From assembly GCF_019097595.1 (NCBI RefSeq), contig NC_080716.1:33010901-33074900 (forward strand): DNA of 64,000 nucleotides. Reading direction: 5' to 3'. The first letter of the stretch is position 1. Each line of letters starts with the position of its first letter. The stretch comes from Hemibagrus wyckioides (Eukaryota > Chordata > Actinopteri > Siluriformes > Bagridae). Position numbers and translations under genes: made by a program. The notes under the pieces are model-generated. The model had not been told where the DNA came from. It did not search any database and was given only the letters and a program-made list of their open reading frames with translations. Shown in pieces: positions 1-12,471 of the stretch.

Positions 1-47
1 GTGTCTGTGAGTGTGTCTGTGAGTGTGTGTGTGTGTGTGTGTGTGTT
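1..47. repeat. (GT)n microsatellite at window edge
   Basis: GT/GA-interrupted dinucleotide repeat running in from the left edge. The next 250 bp (48-300) hold nothing I recognise. Confidence 0.9.
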
Positions 48-309
48 TTCTCCGTGTTCCACAGCCATCTGGTTTTAATAAGATGCCCTGAGGCTAGATT
101 GAAGCCCAGAGTCACTGCACGTCTCTAAATTCTGTGCTCCACTCGGCTCCACACCGTGTCCCGCTCTCTCTCTCCCTCCCCAGAACACTGCACCATTCCG
201 GAATATTCCCATTCCCATTCCGTTTCTTTACATCCTGAATCCTCTCTACAGGTAGAAACCATGGTGGTGAAATCTGATACTGTTGCTATAGTAACATCTG
301 ATTGACATG

Positions 310-1239
310 TTATTCTCCTTCTCCTTTTTTCTCTCCACTTCCTGGCCTTTACTTTCTCCTGTTAGTTTTAACTCCCACTTCCATTCCTTCATTCTTTCCC
401 TCCTTTTTTAGATCTCTTCTGATCTCCTCCTCCTCTTCATCCTATTCCTCCACTCCCTCTCTTCTCCTCTTCCCTGGTTTCTCCTCTCACACTTTTCTAG
501 GTTCACTTGTTTTTTTCTCTTTCTCCTCCACCATGTCCCACTTCTCTCCTTTCCTTTTTCAGTTCATTCTATTCCTCTTCCTCTGTCCTTTCTTCCCTCT
601 TACCCTTCTCTAGTTCTCTCACTCCTCCTTTATTTCTTCTTCTTTTGTCTTCTTCTTCTAATTCTTCTTCTTCTTCTTCTTCTTCTTTTTCTTAACTTCC
701 TCCACCACCTCCATCTCCTCATCCTCCATTTTTCCTTTCACCTCCTACTCTCCCTTGTCTTTTCATCCTCCTTTTTTCCTCTACCTTTTCATCTCTCCTG
801 TTTCATGGTTCTCTCAAACACAACTCCATCACCCCTTCTTTTCCTCTTCATCTCATTCTATTCCTCATCCTCTGTTCTTTTCCTCTTTCCTCCATCTGTT
901 CTTCATTCTCTTCCTTGTTTCTCCACATGTTCCTCCTCCTCTTTTACTTTCTTCTACCCCTGGCATTCATCTTCTTCTGTTAGTTCCCTCTTCCTCTTAT
1001 TCATCCACTTCCCTTTTCCCTTTCATTTTTTTTACTTTCTTCCTTTCTTAATTTTCTTCTTCTCCTTTTCTGTGTCCTTACCGTCTATCCTGCATCCTTA
1101 GTCATATATTTCTTTTCCCTCCATCTTTTCCACCATATTCCAATTATTTCCTCCTCTCTTTCCATCTTTACCCCCTCTTTCCTTCTCCTTCATCACTTCC
1201 TCCATCTCTCCAGGTCTCCTCCTCCTCTTCCTCCTCCTC
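310..1239. repeat. 930-bp polypyrimidine tract
   Basis: The plus strand is almost entirely C and T for about 930 bp, made of TCC, TTC and TCTT words with few purines; for example TTCTTCTTC near 650-690 and CCTCCTCCT near 1218-1238. Open frames here encode only Ser/Leu/Phe/Pro runs and are composition artefacts. Such purine/pyrimidine asymmetry is known to permit triplex (H-DNA) structures. Confidence 0.9.
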
Positions 1240-1396
1240 GGAGCTCTGTGTCACTCTGTGTGTCTGTGTGTTTAAATCTTTACTGTGAAGAACAGATTCT
1301 TTCTCATCCTTCTGCTGGATTAAAGCTTTTATTATCCACAGAACATGGGGAGTTTCCCTCTACTACAACCAACTGGAAACCAGTTAGAGACACACA

Positions 1397-1650
1397 GGGG
1401 CGGTGGTGGCTCAAGTGGTTAAGGCTCTGGGTCGTTACCTGGAAGATCGGGGGTTCCAGCCCCAGCACCGCCAAGTTGCCACTGTTGGGCCCTTGAGCAA
1501 GGCCCTTAACCCTCTCTGCTCCAGGGGTGCTGTATCATGGCTGACCCTGTGCTCTGACCCCAACCTTCAAGGATGGGATATGTGAAGAAAGAATTTCACT
1601 GTGCTGTAATGTATATGTGACAAATAAAGGTAAAAGTAAAAGTAAAATTC
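1397..1650 (+). mobile_element. tRNA-derived SINE, copy 1
   Basis: A Pol III-type head has an A-box-like TGGCTCAAGTGG (1407-1418) and a B-box-like GGTTCCAGCCC (1452-1462). It is followed by the body GAGCAAGGCCCTTAACCC ... GGGGTGCTGTATCATGGC ... CTCTGACCCCAACC and a tail GTGACAAATAAAGG with short GTAAAA repeats. Three further copies or pieces in the window (27912, 28270 and the minus copy at 33746) share the body, which proves a dispersed family. The family resembles tRNA-SINEs common in fish; I do not assign a database name. Confidence 0.85.
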
Positions 1651-1775
1651 ACACACACATACACACACATACACATACACACACACGCTACACACACTAC
1701 ACATACACACACTACATACACTGTACACACTGTACACACACACAGTACTGACACTACACATTGTACACACACAGT
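1650..1775. repeat. CA-rich degenerate microsatellite
   Basis: ACACAC with TACACAC interruptions directly follows the SINE tail, a common place for microsatellite birth. From here to 3250 (about 1.5 kb) I see no gene; the sequence is unique-looking. Confidence 0.8.
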
Positions 1776-3246
1776 GTAGAACACCTCCTCCTGCTGCAGG
1801 TCCTCATCCTAGACCTGCAGTACTGACCCACTTTGTGGAGAAAGCCTGCTCAGATGTGGGTCAGTGATGTAACTAGCTGAATGGAGGTGAGTGAAGTTGT
1901 TAAAGGGTCATGTGATCTCTCCTCCTGGTCCTGAAAAATACCAGAGTTTCTTAGAGAACATACCTAAACCCACAAGAATATCAGGAACACTGACCATCCA
2001 CGACTCTACCCAGAGGAGATGATCCACCTGAAGTCAGTGAGTGAGGTGAGGAGTCAGTGAGTGTGTAGAGAGAGGATTAGACAGAGGTTCAAGAAGGAGA
2101 AGAACTCTGGACACAGCATGCTTCACTGGGTGGATGATGGGGAAAAGGAACTGTGAGCTTGAGATCTGTAGACAGGAGAAGATCATCATCAGACTGGTGG
2201 AAGCATCATGTTGAGAATCTCACCATGATGATGAGAAGAACATGCCTGAGCACACTTCCAGAGCCACACTGCAGTGAACATCAAGGTCCTGAATATTTCT
2301 AGGGTCCAGACTCAGGCATTAGGATGTGACTTATGTGACTTGACTTGAACATTTCTGTCCAGCAGCAACCGAAAAAATGCCGTCCATCAGATGTGACAGA
2401 GCTCGAGCAGTTTTACAAGCAAAAAAAAACTGGTAAAAATATCAGGATCCAGATGTGCGAAGCTGATAGAGACGTAACCCAGAAGACTCACAGATGTTTC
2501 TGCAGCTGATTCTGACAGAATATTCCTTCAACCAGCCAAACATCTGCTTTTCAGTTTTATTGACCGTCAACAAATTCACACCTCTGTCCACTTTACACCT
2601 TGTTTACGTCCAAATGATGTAAAAAAATTCGGAGAATGATCTGATGTTACGATACTTTAATCAGCTGTAAAACATCTCCACCTGAGAGAAGCTGTGAGAT
2701 ATCTCCTCCTGAAGTGCTCCAGATGTGACGAGGTTCAGCATGATCCTGAGGAGCTGTAGAGTTTACGAGGAAGAGTTTAGCTAACACCTGAGGAGTCCAT
2801 CCTTCAGGAATCTCAGCTCAGGAGAGAAGGTCATTCAGTCATCATGCAGGTCAGACGTCTCTGGAGATGTTTAGCTTGAACAGTGATGTTTTCTTCCTCA
2901 TCACACTCCACCAGACCTCAGGAAGTTCTCCACACTGCAGAGGGAGGAGTTCCTCTAACATCATACCTGATGAAGACTGAAGAACATTACTTTCTGATGT
3001 TCTTGTGCAGACTCACACAAACACAAATGTTTCTGAAGGTGAAGTTTTTTTTTTTACTGAGAAGCAGTGAATGATAGAAGGAGTGACGGGTCAGTCGGAG
3101 CGTCCAGCCTGCTGGACGAGGGCTGTGTGAAAGTGGACGGTAAAGTTTCAGCAGATAAAGTGACGTTAAAATTAAACTTAATCTGATACACTTGTTGGAT
3201 TTGGGTTAGTGAGGATGCACGTGTTGTTGGGTTACTGGGGCCACTG

Positions 3247-3249
<3 letters not shown>

Positions 3250-3292
<43 letters not shown>
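3250..3292. repeat. (GT)n microsatellite
   Basis: About 21 uninterrupted GT units. Confidence 0.95.
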
Positions 3293-3295
<3 letters not shown>

Positions 3296-3369
3296 ATAAG
3301 AGCTATGTGGAGATCAGAAACAGATCCTCCTGTTCCTCTGATCTCCACAGCTGATAGAAATCTCCAGTC

Positions 3370-3660
3370 CAAAACCACCTTCTGATTTTCGGCGAGGAAG
3401 ATCAAATCATGTATTTTGGGCAAAGCCGCCCACCACCTGGCGCAGATATCAATAAATATTCGGCCGCACGAGATGTAGGTTGCATGTGAGCGAGTTGTTT
3501 TCCACTTCAAACCAGGCTGGGCGGGTCGCTGGAGGTGGAGCGTGCTATAAACCGCACCATGAGCCGCGGCGGGCTCGGCGGCTCGCTGCCATAAGCACTG
3601 GTGGCAAAACAGCTGTGGCCTGCTCACTGTCACCGACACCAGTGCATCATGGGAAAAATG
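3370..3660. promoter_or_regulatory. candidate conserved non-coding element
   Basis: This block has retained CpGs and dense regulatory-looking words among AT-rich neutral sequence. It includes TCAATAAATATT next to CGGCCGCACG, the E-box CACCTG in CCACCACCTGGC, and GATCAAATCA. No frame looks like a protein domain. This is inferred from texture only and no alignment was run. Confidence 0.35.
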
Positions 3661-4019
3661 ACATCTGCTTGCTCTCTGCTTATGAGGAACATGTGTCTGT
3701 GATGGGTTTACTCACATGTGCCATCACTGCTTCATTTCACTTTGATTTCAAATTCATGGAAACACTCGGGATTCTGTTTAGTGTCTGAGACGAGGCCGAT
3801 CGTCTCAATGAAAAATATTAACCTCGACATGATACCAGCGTCTCTGTGAGCGCAATACATCGCTTTAAACAGACCTTCCTGGATTTGTATTATCCAGAGT
3901 CTACTAAACAGCACAAGTTACAACAACAATATTTACCTGAGGAAAGTTCCTGGTGTTCCGACTCGGCTTACTCGCTGTTTATGTGGGTTTTAATATAACG
4001 AGTGTGAGGAGTTCAGAGC

Positions 4020-5142
4020 TCTGGGTTCAGGTTAGTCAGTACAAGATAGACAGATAGCTGGGTTCAGGTCAGTAGAAGATAGACAGATAGCTGGGTTCAG
4101 GTCAGTAGAAGATAGACAGATAGCTGGGTTCAGGTCAGTAGAAGATAGACAAATAGCTGGGTTCATGTCAGTCAGTAGAAGATAGACAGATAGCTGGGTT
4201 CAGGTCAGTAGAAGATAGACAAATAGCTGGGTTCATGTCAGTCAGTAGAAGATAGACAGATAGCTGGGTTCATGTCAGTCAGTAGAAGATAGACAGATAG
4301 CTGGGTTCAGGTCAGTAGAAGATAGACAGATAGCTGGGTTCAGGTCAGTAGAAGATAGACAGATAGCTGGGTTCAGGTCAGTAGAAGATAGACAGATAGC
4401 TGGGTTCATGTCAGTCAGTAGAAGATAGACAGATAGCTGGGTTCAGGTCAGTAGAAGATAGACAGATAGCTGGGTTCATGTCAGTCAGTAGAAGATAGAC
4501 AGATAGCTGGGTTCAGGTCAGTAGAAGATAGACAGATAGCTGGGTTCAGGTCAGTAGAAGATAGACAGATAGCTGGGTTCATGTCAGTCAGTAGAAGATA
4601 GACAGATAGCTGGGTTCAGGTCAGTAGAAGATAGACAGATAGCTGGGTTCATGTCAGTCAGTAGAAGATAGACAGATAGCTGGGTTCAGGTCAGTAGAAG
4701 ATAGACAGATAGCTGGGTTCAGGTCAGTAGAAGATAGACAGATAGCTGGGTTCATGTCAGTCAGTAGAAGATAGACAGATAGCTGGGTTCATGTCAGTCA
4801 GTAGAAGATAGACAGATAGCTGGGTTCAGGTCAGTAGAAGATAGACAGATAGCTGGGTTCAGGTCAGTAGAAGATAGACAGATAGCTGGGTTCAGGTCAG
4901 TAGAAGATAGACAGATAGCTGGGTTCAGGTCAGTAGAAGATAGACAGATAGCTGGGTTCAGGTCAGTAGAAGATAGACAGATAGCTGGGTTCATGTCAGT
5001 CAGTAGAAGATAGACAGATAGCTGGGTTCAGGTCAGTAGAAGATAGACAGATAGCTGGGTTCAGGTCAGTAGAAGATAGACAGATAGCTGGGTTCAGGTC
5101 AGTAGAAGATAGACAGATAGCTGGGTTCAGGTCAGTAGAAGA
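4020..5142. repeat. 33/37-bp minisatellite, about 33 copies
   Basis: The unit is GATAGACAGATAGCTGGGTT followed by CAGGTCAGTAGAA (33 bp). A second version (37 bp) has CATGTCAGTCAGTAGAA instead: the G-to-T change and the extra CAGT always occur together. Copies are otherwise nearly identical, so the array is young or homogenised. Because 33 is a multiple of three, runs of the short unit leave an open frame on the minus strand (LNPAICLSSTD repeated) that is not a gene. Confidence 0.97.
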
Positions 5143-5570
5143 TTTCTCTCACACTTGTGCAGCATAATGAAGCCACAGGATTCTAAAGATCCTATAGTTT
5201 AAAATGTTAATTCAATATTTTCATTTGTTAAATCCATAAAATAAATTCAGATTTTATTTGTCTCATAAACAAACGTTCAGAATGAAAGGGAAATGATTTG
5301 CGACTGTCATAAAAGTACAAAAATATGACTTATGATAAAAATAGCTGTACAGTTGTTAAAATGGAATAAATGTATAAAAATAATTATTATAAATAAAGTC
5401 AGTGTGTAAAGTCGATGCTGTATAAATGACCTGTCCATGGTGTGAAGGATAATCTGACCCCACGCTCATCTGCTACCTTTCATCTGATCCAGAAAATATT
5501 CCTTCTCCTGATGAGCCGTGTCTCTGTTTAAGACGAGTCTCCTGTGATGGATTCATTAACTGAGTCAGTG
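5143..5570. other. AT-rich spacer, nothing recognised
   Basis: AT-rich sequence with several AATAAA-like words between the minisatellite and the fold-back element. I see no gene or repeat. Confidence 0.6.
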
Positions 5571-5577
5571 TTTAATA

Positions 5578-6005
5578 TCTCTACTACAGAGATTATTACA
5601 CTGATAGGATTTAGCCTCCCGGGTGGTCAAACCCATCCAGCCAGCAATTCCCTGAGTGATCCAGACATACTCAGAGCTCCTGATCTCTCGGTTTAGGACA
5701 AGAACTAGGCCTTGTTTATTTAGACTTTGACGTTCCATCAAAGTGATTCTGCTCCTCACTGGAGCTGATCTCCACATCACACATCCAGTGTTGACTCAGA
5801 AAACTCAGCTCATCTTCACTGTGCTGATGAACCAGGTTTAGTCACTGATTCTCCTGTGATCACTGAAGTCCAGATGGTCCAGGTTTTTGTCCTAAACCCA
5901 GCACTGAGCACGTCTGGATCACTCGGGGAATTGCAGGCTGGAAGGGTTTTGACCACCCGGGAGGCCAAATCATATCTCTGTAATAATCTCTGTAATAGTT
6001 TTATC
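5578..6005. mobile_element. fold-back (long inverted repeat) element, MITE-like
   Basis: The segment at 5586-5712 (AGAGATTATTACA ... GCCTCCCGGGTGGTCAAA ... GAGTGATCCAGAC ... GGTTTAGGACA) recurs inverted at about 5890-6000 (TGTCCTAAACC ... GTCTGGATCACTC ... TTTTGACCACCCGGGAGGC ... TAATAATCTCT). The arms are about 120-130 bp with scattered mismatches around a 150-200-bp centre with no coding content. A non-autonomous DNA transposon or an inverted duplication explains it; target-site duplications were not resolved. Small frames on both strands are artefacts of the symmetry. Confidence 0.75.
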
Positions 6006-6510
6006 GTCATTGCCACCGGGAACTTCAAAAAACAGCCTCACGCATCTCAGATGATGCATCGTGACTGGTCAGGCTCGGGGGACGCTTCAGACCACGGGTT
6101 TCCTCTGATAAGATGGAGCTGGGATAAGCAGCACTAACGAGGACGGAGATAAGCGAAGCGCTCGGAATGTGAAGGCTAAATATTTATCATGGTAAATTTG
6201 CTGCTGTATTGGAAATGACAGTGCGTCTTTTTCCCAGGCTGTTACAGTAAATAAGCAGGCCAAGAGCGAATGAATACACACTCAGACGTAATCGGGACGA
6301 CGATCAGAAGAACGGTGTTCAGTGTAGCGTAAAAAATCCACAGGTGTTCCTATGCTTTGTGTCCCAACATCCAAACTCTGCGTCGGGAACACGTCGTAAA
6401 AAAGTGACCAAAAATATCAACACGCTATGTGAGATGGACAATCATGGACAGGTCAGTGCTGGTCTCAGTCTGGTAACTGACTAAATAATTATAAACAAAT
6501 CACAGAAAAT

Positions 6511-6583
6511 CTAAAAGATTTTTAAAAAGTATTATTGAGAAAGTAAATGATCTCATAATAATACTTTTTAAAAATATTTTTAG
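6511..6583. repeat. AT-rich hairpin (inverted repeat)
   Basis: The arm at 6511-6540 (CTAAAAGATTTTTAAAAAG, then TATTATTGAGA) pairs with 6551-6583 (TCTCATAATAATACTTTTTA, then AAAATATTTTTAG) around a 10-base loop with small bulges. It lies about 30 bp before the giant AT satellite begins. Confidence 0.8.
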
Positions 6584-6611
6584 GGTGTAAAAATGTGCAA
6601 AAGAATGAGAA

Positions 6612-7078
6612 ACTGAGATACACTTTATATATATACACTTTATATATACACGTTATATATATATATATATACACTTTATATATACACGTTATATATATAT
6701 ATATACACTTTATATATACACGTTATATATATATATATATACACTTTATATATACACGTTATATATATATATATATACACTTTATATATACACGTTATAT
6801 ATATATATATACACTTTATATATACACGTTATATATATATATACACTTTATATATACACGTTATATATATATATATATATATATACACTTTATATATACA
6901 CGTTATATATATATATATATACACTTTATATATACACGTTATATATATATATATATATACACTTTATATATACACGTTATATATATATATATATATACAC
7001 TTTATATATACACGTTATATATATATATATATATACACTTTATATGAATACACTTTATATATACACTTTATATATATA
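6612..7078. repeat. AT satellite, left sub-array (ACACTTTA/ACACGTTA dimer)
   Basis: ACACTTTATATAT alternates regularly with ACACGTTATATATATATAT, giving a dimer of about 32-38 bp repeated about a dozen times. The alternation with ACGTTA is nearly absent from the array right of the Tc1 fragment. The open frame across it (YTLYIHVIYIYI) is not coding. Confidence 0.95.
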
Positions 7079-7732
7079 CACTATATTGCCAAAAGTATTT
7101 GCTCACCTGCCTTGACTTGCATATGAACTTAAGTGACATCCCATTCCTAATCCATAGGGTTCAATATGACGTCGGTCCACCCTTTGCAGCTATAACAGCT
7201 TCAACTCTTCTGGGAAGGCTGTCCACAAGGTTTAGGAGTGTGTTTATGGGAATTTTTGACCATTCTTCCAGAAGCGCATTTGTGAGGTCACACACTGATG
7301 TTGGACGAGAAGGCCTGGCTCTCAGTCTCTGCTCTAATTCATCCCAAAGGTGTTCTTTGGGGTTGAGGTCAGGACTCTGTGCAGGCCAGTCAAGTTCATC
7401 CACACCAGACTCTGTCATCCATGTCTTTATGGACCTTGCTGGGACTAAGGGGCCAAGCCCAGCTCCTGAAAAACAACCCCACACCATAATCCCCCCTCCA
7501 CCAAACTTTACACTTGGCACAATGCAGTCAGACAAGTACCGTTCTCCTGGCAACCGCCAAACCCAGACTCGTCCATCAGATTGCCAGATGGAGAAGCGCG
7601 ATTGGTCACTCCAGAGAACGCGTCTCCACTGCTCTAGAGTCCAGTGGCGGCGTGCTTTACACCACTGCATCCGACGCTTTGCATTGCACTTGGTGATGTA
7701 TGGCTTGGATGCAGCTGCTCGGCCATGGAAAC

Positions 7733-7737
<5 letters not shown>
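7079..7737 (-). mobile_element. truncated Tc1-family transposon inside the satellite
   Basis: The window-left end reads ACACTATATTGCCAAAAGTA, the typical outer end of a fish Tc1-type inverted repeat. A minus-strand transposase remnant follows, and the sequence breaks into (TA)n after GGAAACCT at 7737. The transposase N-terminus and the opposite terminal repeat are missing, replaced by satellite. The element is flanked on both sides by the ACACTTTA array. Confidence 0.92.
7161..7736 (-). pseudogene. Tc1 transposase fragment, catalytic core with internal deletion
   Basis: The frame from [20 protein letters not shown] to [12 protein letters not shown] and a TGA stop (7163-7161) is the C-terminal part of a Tc1-type DDE transposase. 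The first catalytic Asp lies in LWSDQSRF (codon 7607-7605) and the final Glu in [11 protein letters not shown] (codon 7355-7353). Between GAGLGPLVP and ARSIKTW (junction near 7439/7440) the roughly 35-45 residues that carry the second catalytic Asp are absent, an in-frame deletion. The N-terminal DNA-binding domains are gone too: upstream codons are satellite (KVYIYIYIY). The protein cannot be an active transposase. The frame is otherwise free of stops and frameshifts, so the loss is recent. Confidence 0.95.
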
Positions 7738-7766
<29 letters not shown>

Positions 7767-10700
7767 TTTATATGAATACACTTTATATATACACTTTATA
7801 TATATATATATATACACTTTATATGAATACACTTTATATATACACTTTATATATATATATAGACTTTAAATATACACTTTATATATATACACTTTATAAA
7901 TACACTTTATATAAATAAACATTATATATACACTTTATATATATACACTTTATATATATATACACTTTATATAAATACACTTTATATATACACTTTATAT
8001 ATATACACTTTATATGAATACACTTGATATATACACTTTATATGAATACACTTGATATATATATACATTTTATATGAATACACTTTATATATATACACTT
8101 TATATATACACTTTATATAAATACACTTTATATATATAAACGTTATATATATACACTTTATATATACACTTAATATAAATACACTTTATATATACACTTT
8201 ATATATATACATTTTATATATACACTTTATATAAATACACTTTATATATACACTTTATATATATACACTTTATATATACACTTTATATATACACTTTATA
8301 TAAATACACTTTATATATATACACTTTATATATATATACCCTTTATATATATACACTTTATATAAATACACTTTATAAATACACTTTATATATACACTTT
8401 ATATATACACTTTATATGAATACACTTTATATATACACTTTATATATATACACTTTATATATATACACTTTATATATATATATATACACTTTAAATATAC
8501 ACTTTATATATATATACACTTTATATGAATACACTTTATATATACACTTTGTATATATATATACACTTTATATGAATACACTTTATATATACACTTTATA
8601 TATATACTTTATATAAATATATATATACTTTAAATATACACTTTATATATATACACTTTATATAAATACACTTTATATATACACTTTATATATACACGTT
8701 ATATAACTACACTTTATATATATACACTTTATATATATATACCCTTTATATATATACACTTTATATATATACACTTTATATATACACTTTATATATATAT
8801 ACACTTTATATTTATACACTTTATATATACACTTTATATATACACTTTATATATATACACTTTATATATACACTTTATATAAATACACTTTATATATACA
8901 CTTTATATACACTTTATATAAATACACTTTATATATACACTTTATATATATACACTTTAAATATACACTTTATATATATACACTTTATATATATACACTT
9001 TATATAAATACACTATATATACACTTTATATATACACTTTATATAAATACACTTTATATATATACACTTTATATATATACACTTCATATAAATACACTTT
9101 ATATATATATAGACTTTATATATACACTTTATATATACACTTTATATATATACACTTTATATATATACACTTTATATATACACTTCATATATATACACTG
9201 TATATATACACTTTATATATATACACTTTATATAAATACACTATATATACACTTTATATATACACTTTATATAAATACACTTTATATATACACTTTATAT
9301 ATATACACTTTATATATACACTTTATATAAATACACTTTATATATACACTTTATATATATACACTTTATATGAATACACTTTATATATACACTTTATATA
9401 TATACACTTTATATATACACTTTATATATATACACTTTATATATACACTTTATATATATACACTTTATATATATACACTTTATATAAATACACTATATAT
9501 ACACTTTATATATACACTTTATATAAATACACTTTATATATACACTTTATATATATACACTTTATATATATACACTTCATATAAATACACTTTATATATA
9601 TATACACTTTATATATACACTTTATATATACACTTTATATATATACACTTTATATATATACACTTTATATAAATACACTATATATACACTTTATATATAC
9701 ACTTTATATGAATACACTTTATATATACACTTTATATAAATACACTTTATATATATACCCTTTATATATATACACTTTATATATACACTTTATATAAATA
9801 CACTTTATATATACACTTTATATATATACACTTTATATATACACTTTATATATATACACTTTATATATATACACTTTATATAAATACACTATATATACAC
9901 TTTATATATACACTTTATATAAATACACTTTATATATACACTTTATATATATACACTTTATATATATACACTTCATATAAATACACTTTATATATATATA
10001 TACACTTTATATATACACTTTATATATATACACGTTATATATATACACTTTATATATATACACTTTATATAAATACACTTTATATATACACTTTATATAT
10101 ATACACTTTATATATATACACTTCATATAAATACACTTTATATATATACACTTTATATATACACTTTATATATATACACTTTATATATATACACTTTATA
10201 TAAATACACTATATATACACTTTATATATACACTTTATATAAATACACTTTATATATACACTTTATATAAATACACTTTATATATATACCCTTTATATAT
10301 ATACACTTTATATATACACTTTATATAAATACACTTTATATATACACTTTATATATACACTTTATATAAATACACTATATATACACTTTATATATACACT
10401 TTATATAAATACACTTTATATATATACACTTCATATAAATACACTTTATATATATATACACTTTATATATACACTTTATATATACACTTTATATATATAC
10501 ACTTTATATATATACACTTTATATATATACACTTTATATATACACTTTATATAAATACACTTTATATATATACACTTTATATATATACACTTTATATATA
10601 CACTTTATATATACACTTTATATAAATACACTTTATATATATACACTTTATATATATACCCTTTATATATATACCCTTTATATATATACACTTTATATAT

Positions 10701-11983
10701 ACACTTCATATAAATACACTTTATATATATATACATTTTATATGAATACACTTTATGTATACACTTTATATATATACACTTTATATATACACTTCATATA
10801 AATACACTTTATATATATACACTTTATATATATACACTTTATATGAATACAATTTATATATATACACTTTATATATATACACTTTATATAAATACACTTT
10901 ATATGAATACACTTTATATATATACCCTTTATATATATACACTTTATATAAATACACTTTATATATACACTTTATATATACACTTCATATAAATACACTT
11001 TATATATATACACTTTATATAAATACACTTTATACATACACTTTTTATAAATACACTTTATATATATATATACACTTTATATATACACTTTATATATACA
11101 CTTCATATATATACACTTTATATATATACACTTTATATATATACACTTTATATAAATACACTTTATATATATATACATTTTATATGAATACACTTTATAT
11201 ATATATACACTTCATATGAATACACATTTTATATGAATACACTTTATATATATATACACTTCATATGAATACACTTTATATATATATATACACTTTATAT
11301 ATACACTTTATATACACATCTTCATATATATACACTTTATATGAATACACTTTATATATATACACTTTATATATACACTTTATATATATACACTTTATAT
11401 AAATACACTTTATATATATATATACATTTTATATAAATACACTTTATATATATACACTTTATATAAATACACTTTATATAAATACACTTTATATAAATAC
11501 ACTTTATATATACACTTTATATATATACACTTTATATATACACTTTATATAAATACACTTTATATATACACTTTATATATATACACTTTATATGAATACA
11601 CTTTATATATACACTTTATATATATACACTTTAAATATACACTTTATATATATATACACTTTATATGAATACACTTTATATATACATTTTATATAAATAC
11701 ACTTTATATAAATACACTTTATATATATACACTTTATATAAATACACTTTATATATATATATACATTTTATATAAATACACTTTATATATATACACTTTA
11801 TATAAATACACTTTATATAAATACACTTTATATAAATACACTTTATATATACACTTTATATATATACACTTTATATATACACTTTATATATATACACTTT
11901 ATATGAATACACTTTATATATACACTTTATATATATACACTTTAAATATACACTTTATATATATATACACTTTATATGAATAC

Positions 11984-12050
<67 letters not shown>

Positions 12051-12432
12051 TTTAAATATACACTTTATATATACACTTTATATGTATACACTTTATATAA
12101 ATACACTTTATATATACGCTTTATATATATACACTTTATATATATACACTTCATATAAATACACTTTATATATATATACATTTTATATGAATACACTTTA
12201 TATATACACTTTATATATATACACTTTATATATATACACTTTATATATATATACACTTTATATGAATACAATTTATATATATACACTTTATATATATACA
12301 CTTTATATAAATACACTTTATATAAATACACTTTATATGAATACACTTTATATATATATACCCTTTATATATATACACTTTATATAAATACACTTTATAT
12401 ATACACTTTATATATACACTTTATATAAATAC

Positions 12433-12471
<39 letters not shown>

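Noticed and set aside
302..1101. Several plus-strand frames rich in Ser, Phe and Leu
   Set aside because: Low-complexity output of the polypyrimidine tract.
1397..1480. tRNA gene
   Set aside because: A- and B-box-like words exist, but they form the head of a SINE that occurs several times with a shared body and tail; no complete cloverleaf was seen.
2320..2350. LINE 3' tail (GTGACTTGACTTGAAC)
   Set aside because: Only the last few bases resemble the tail of the LINE at 38092; nothing upstream matches, so coincidence is likely.
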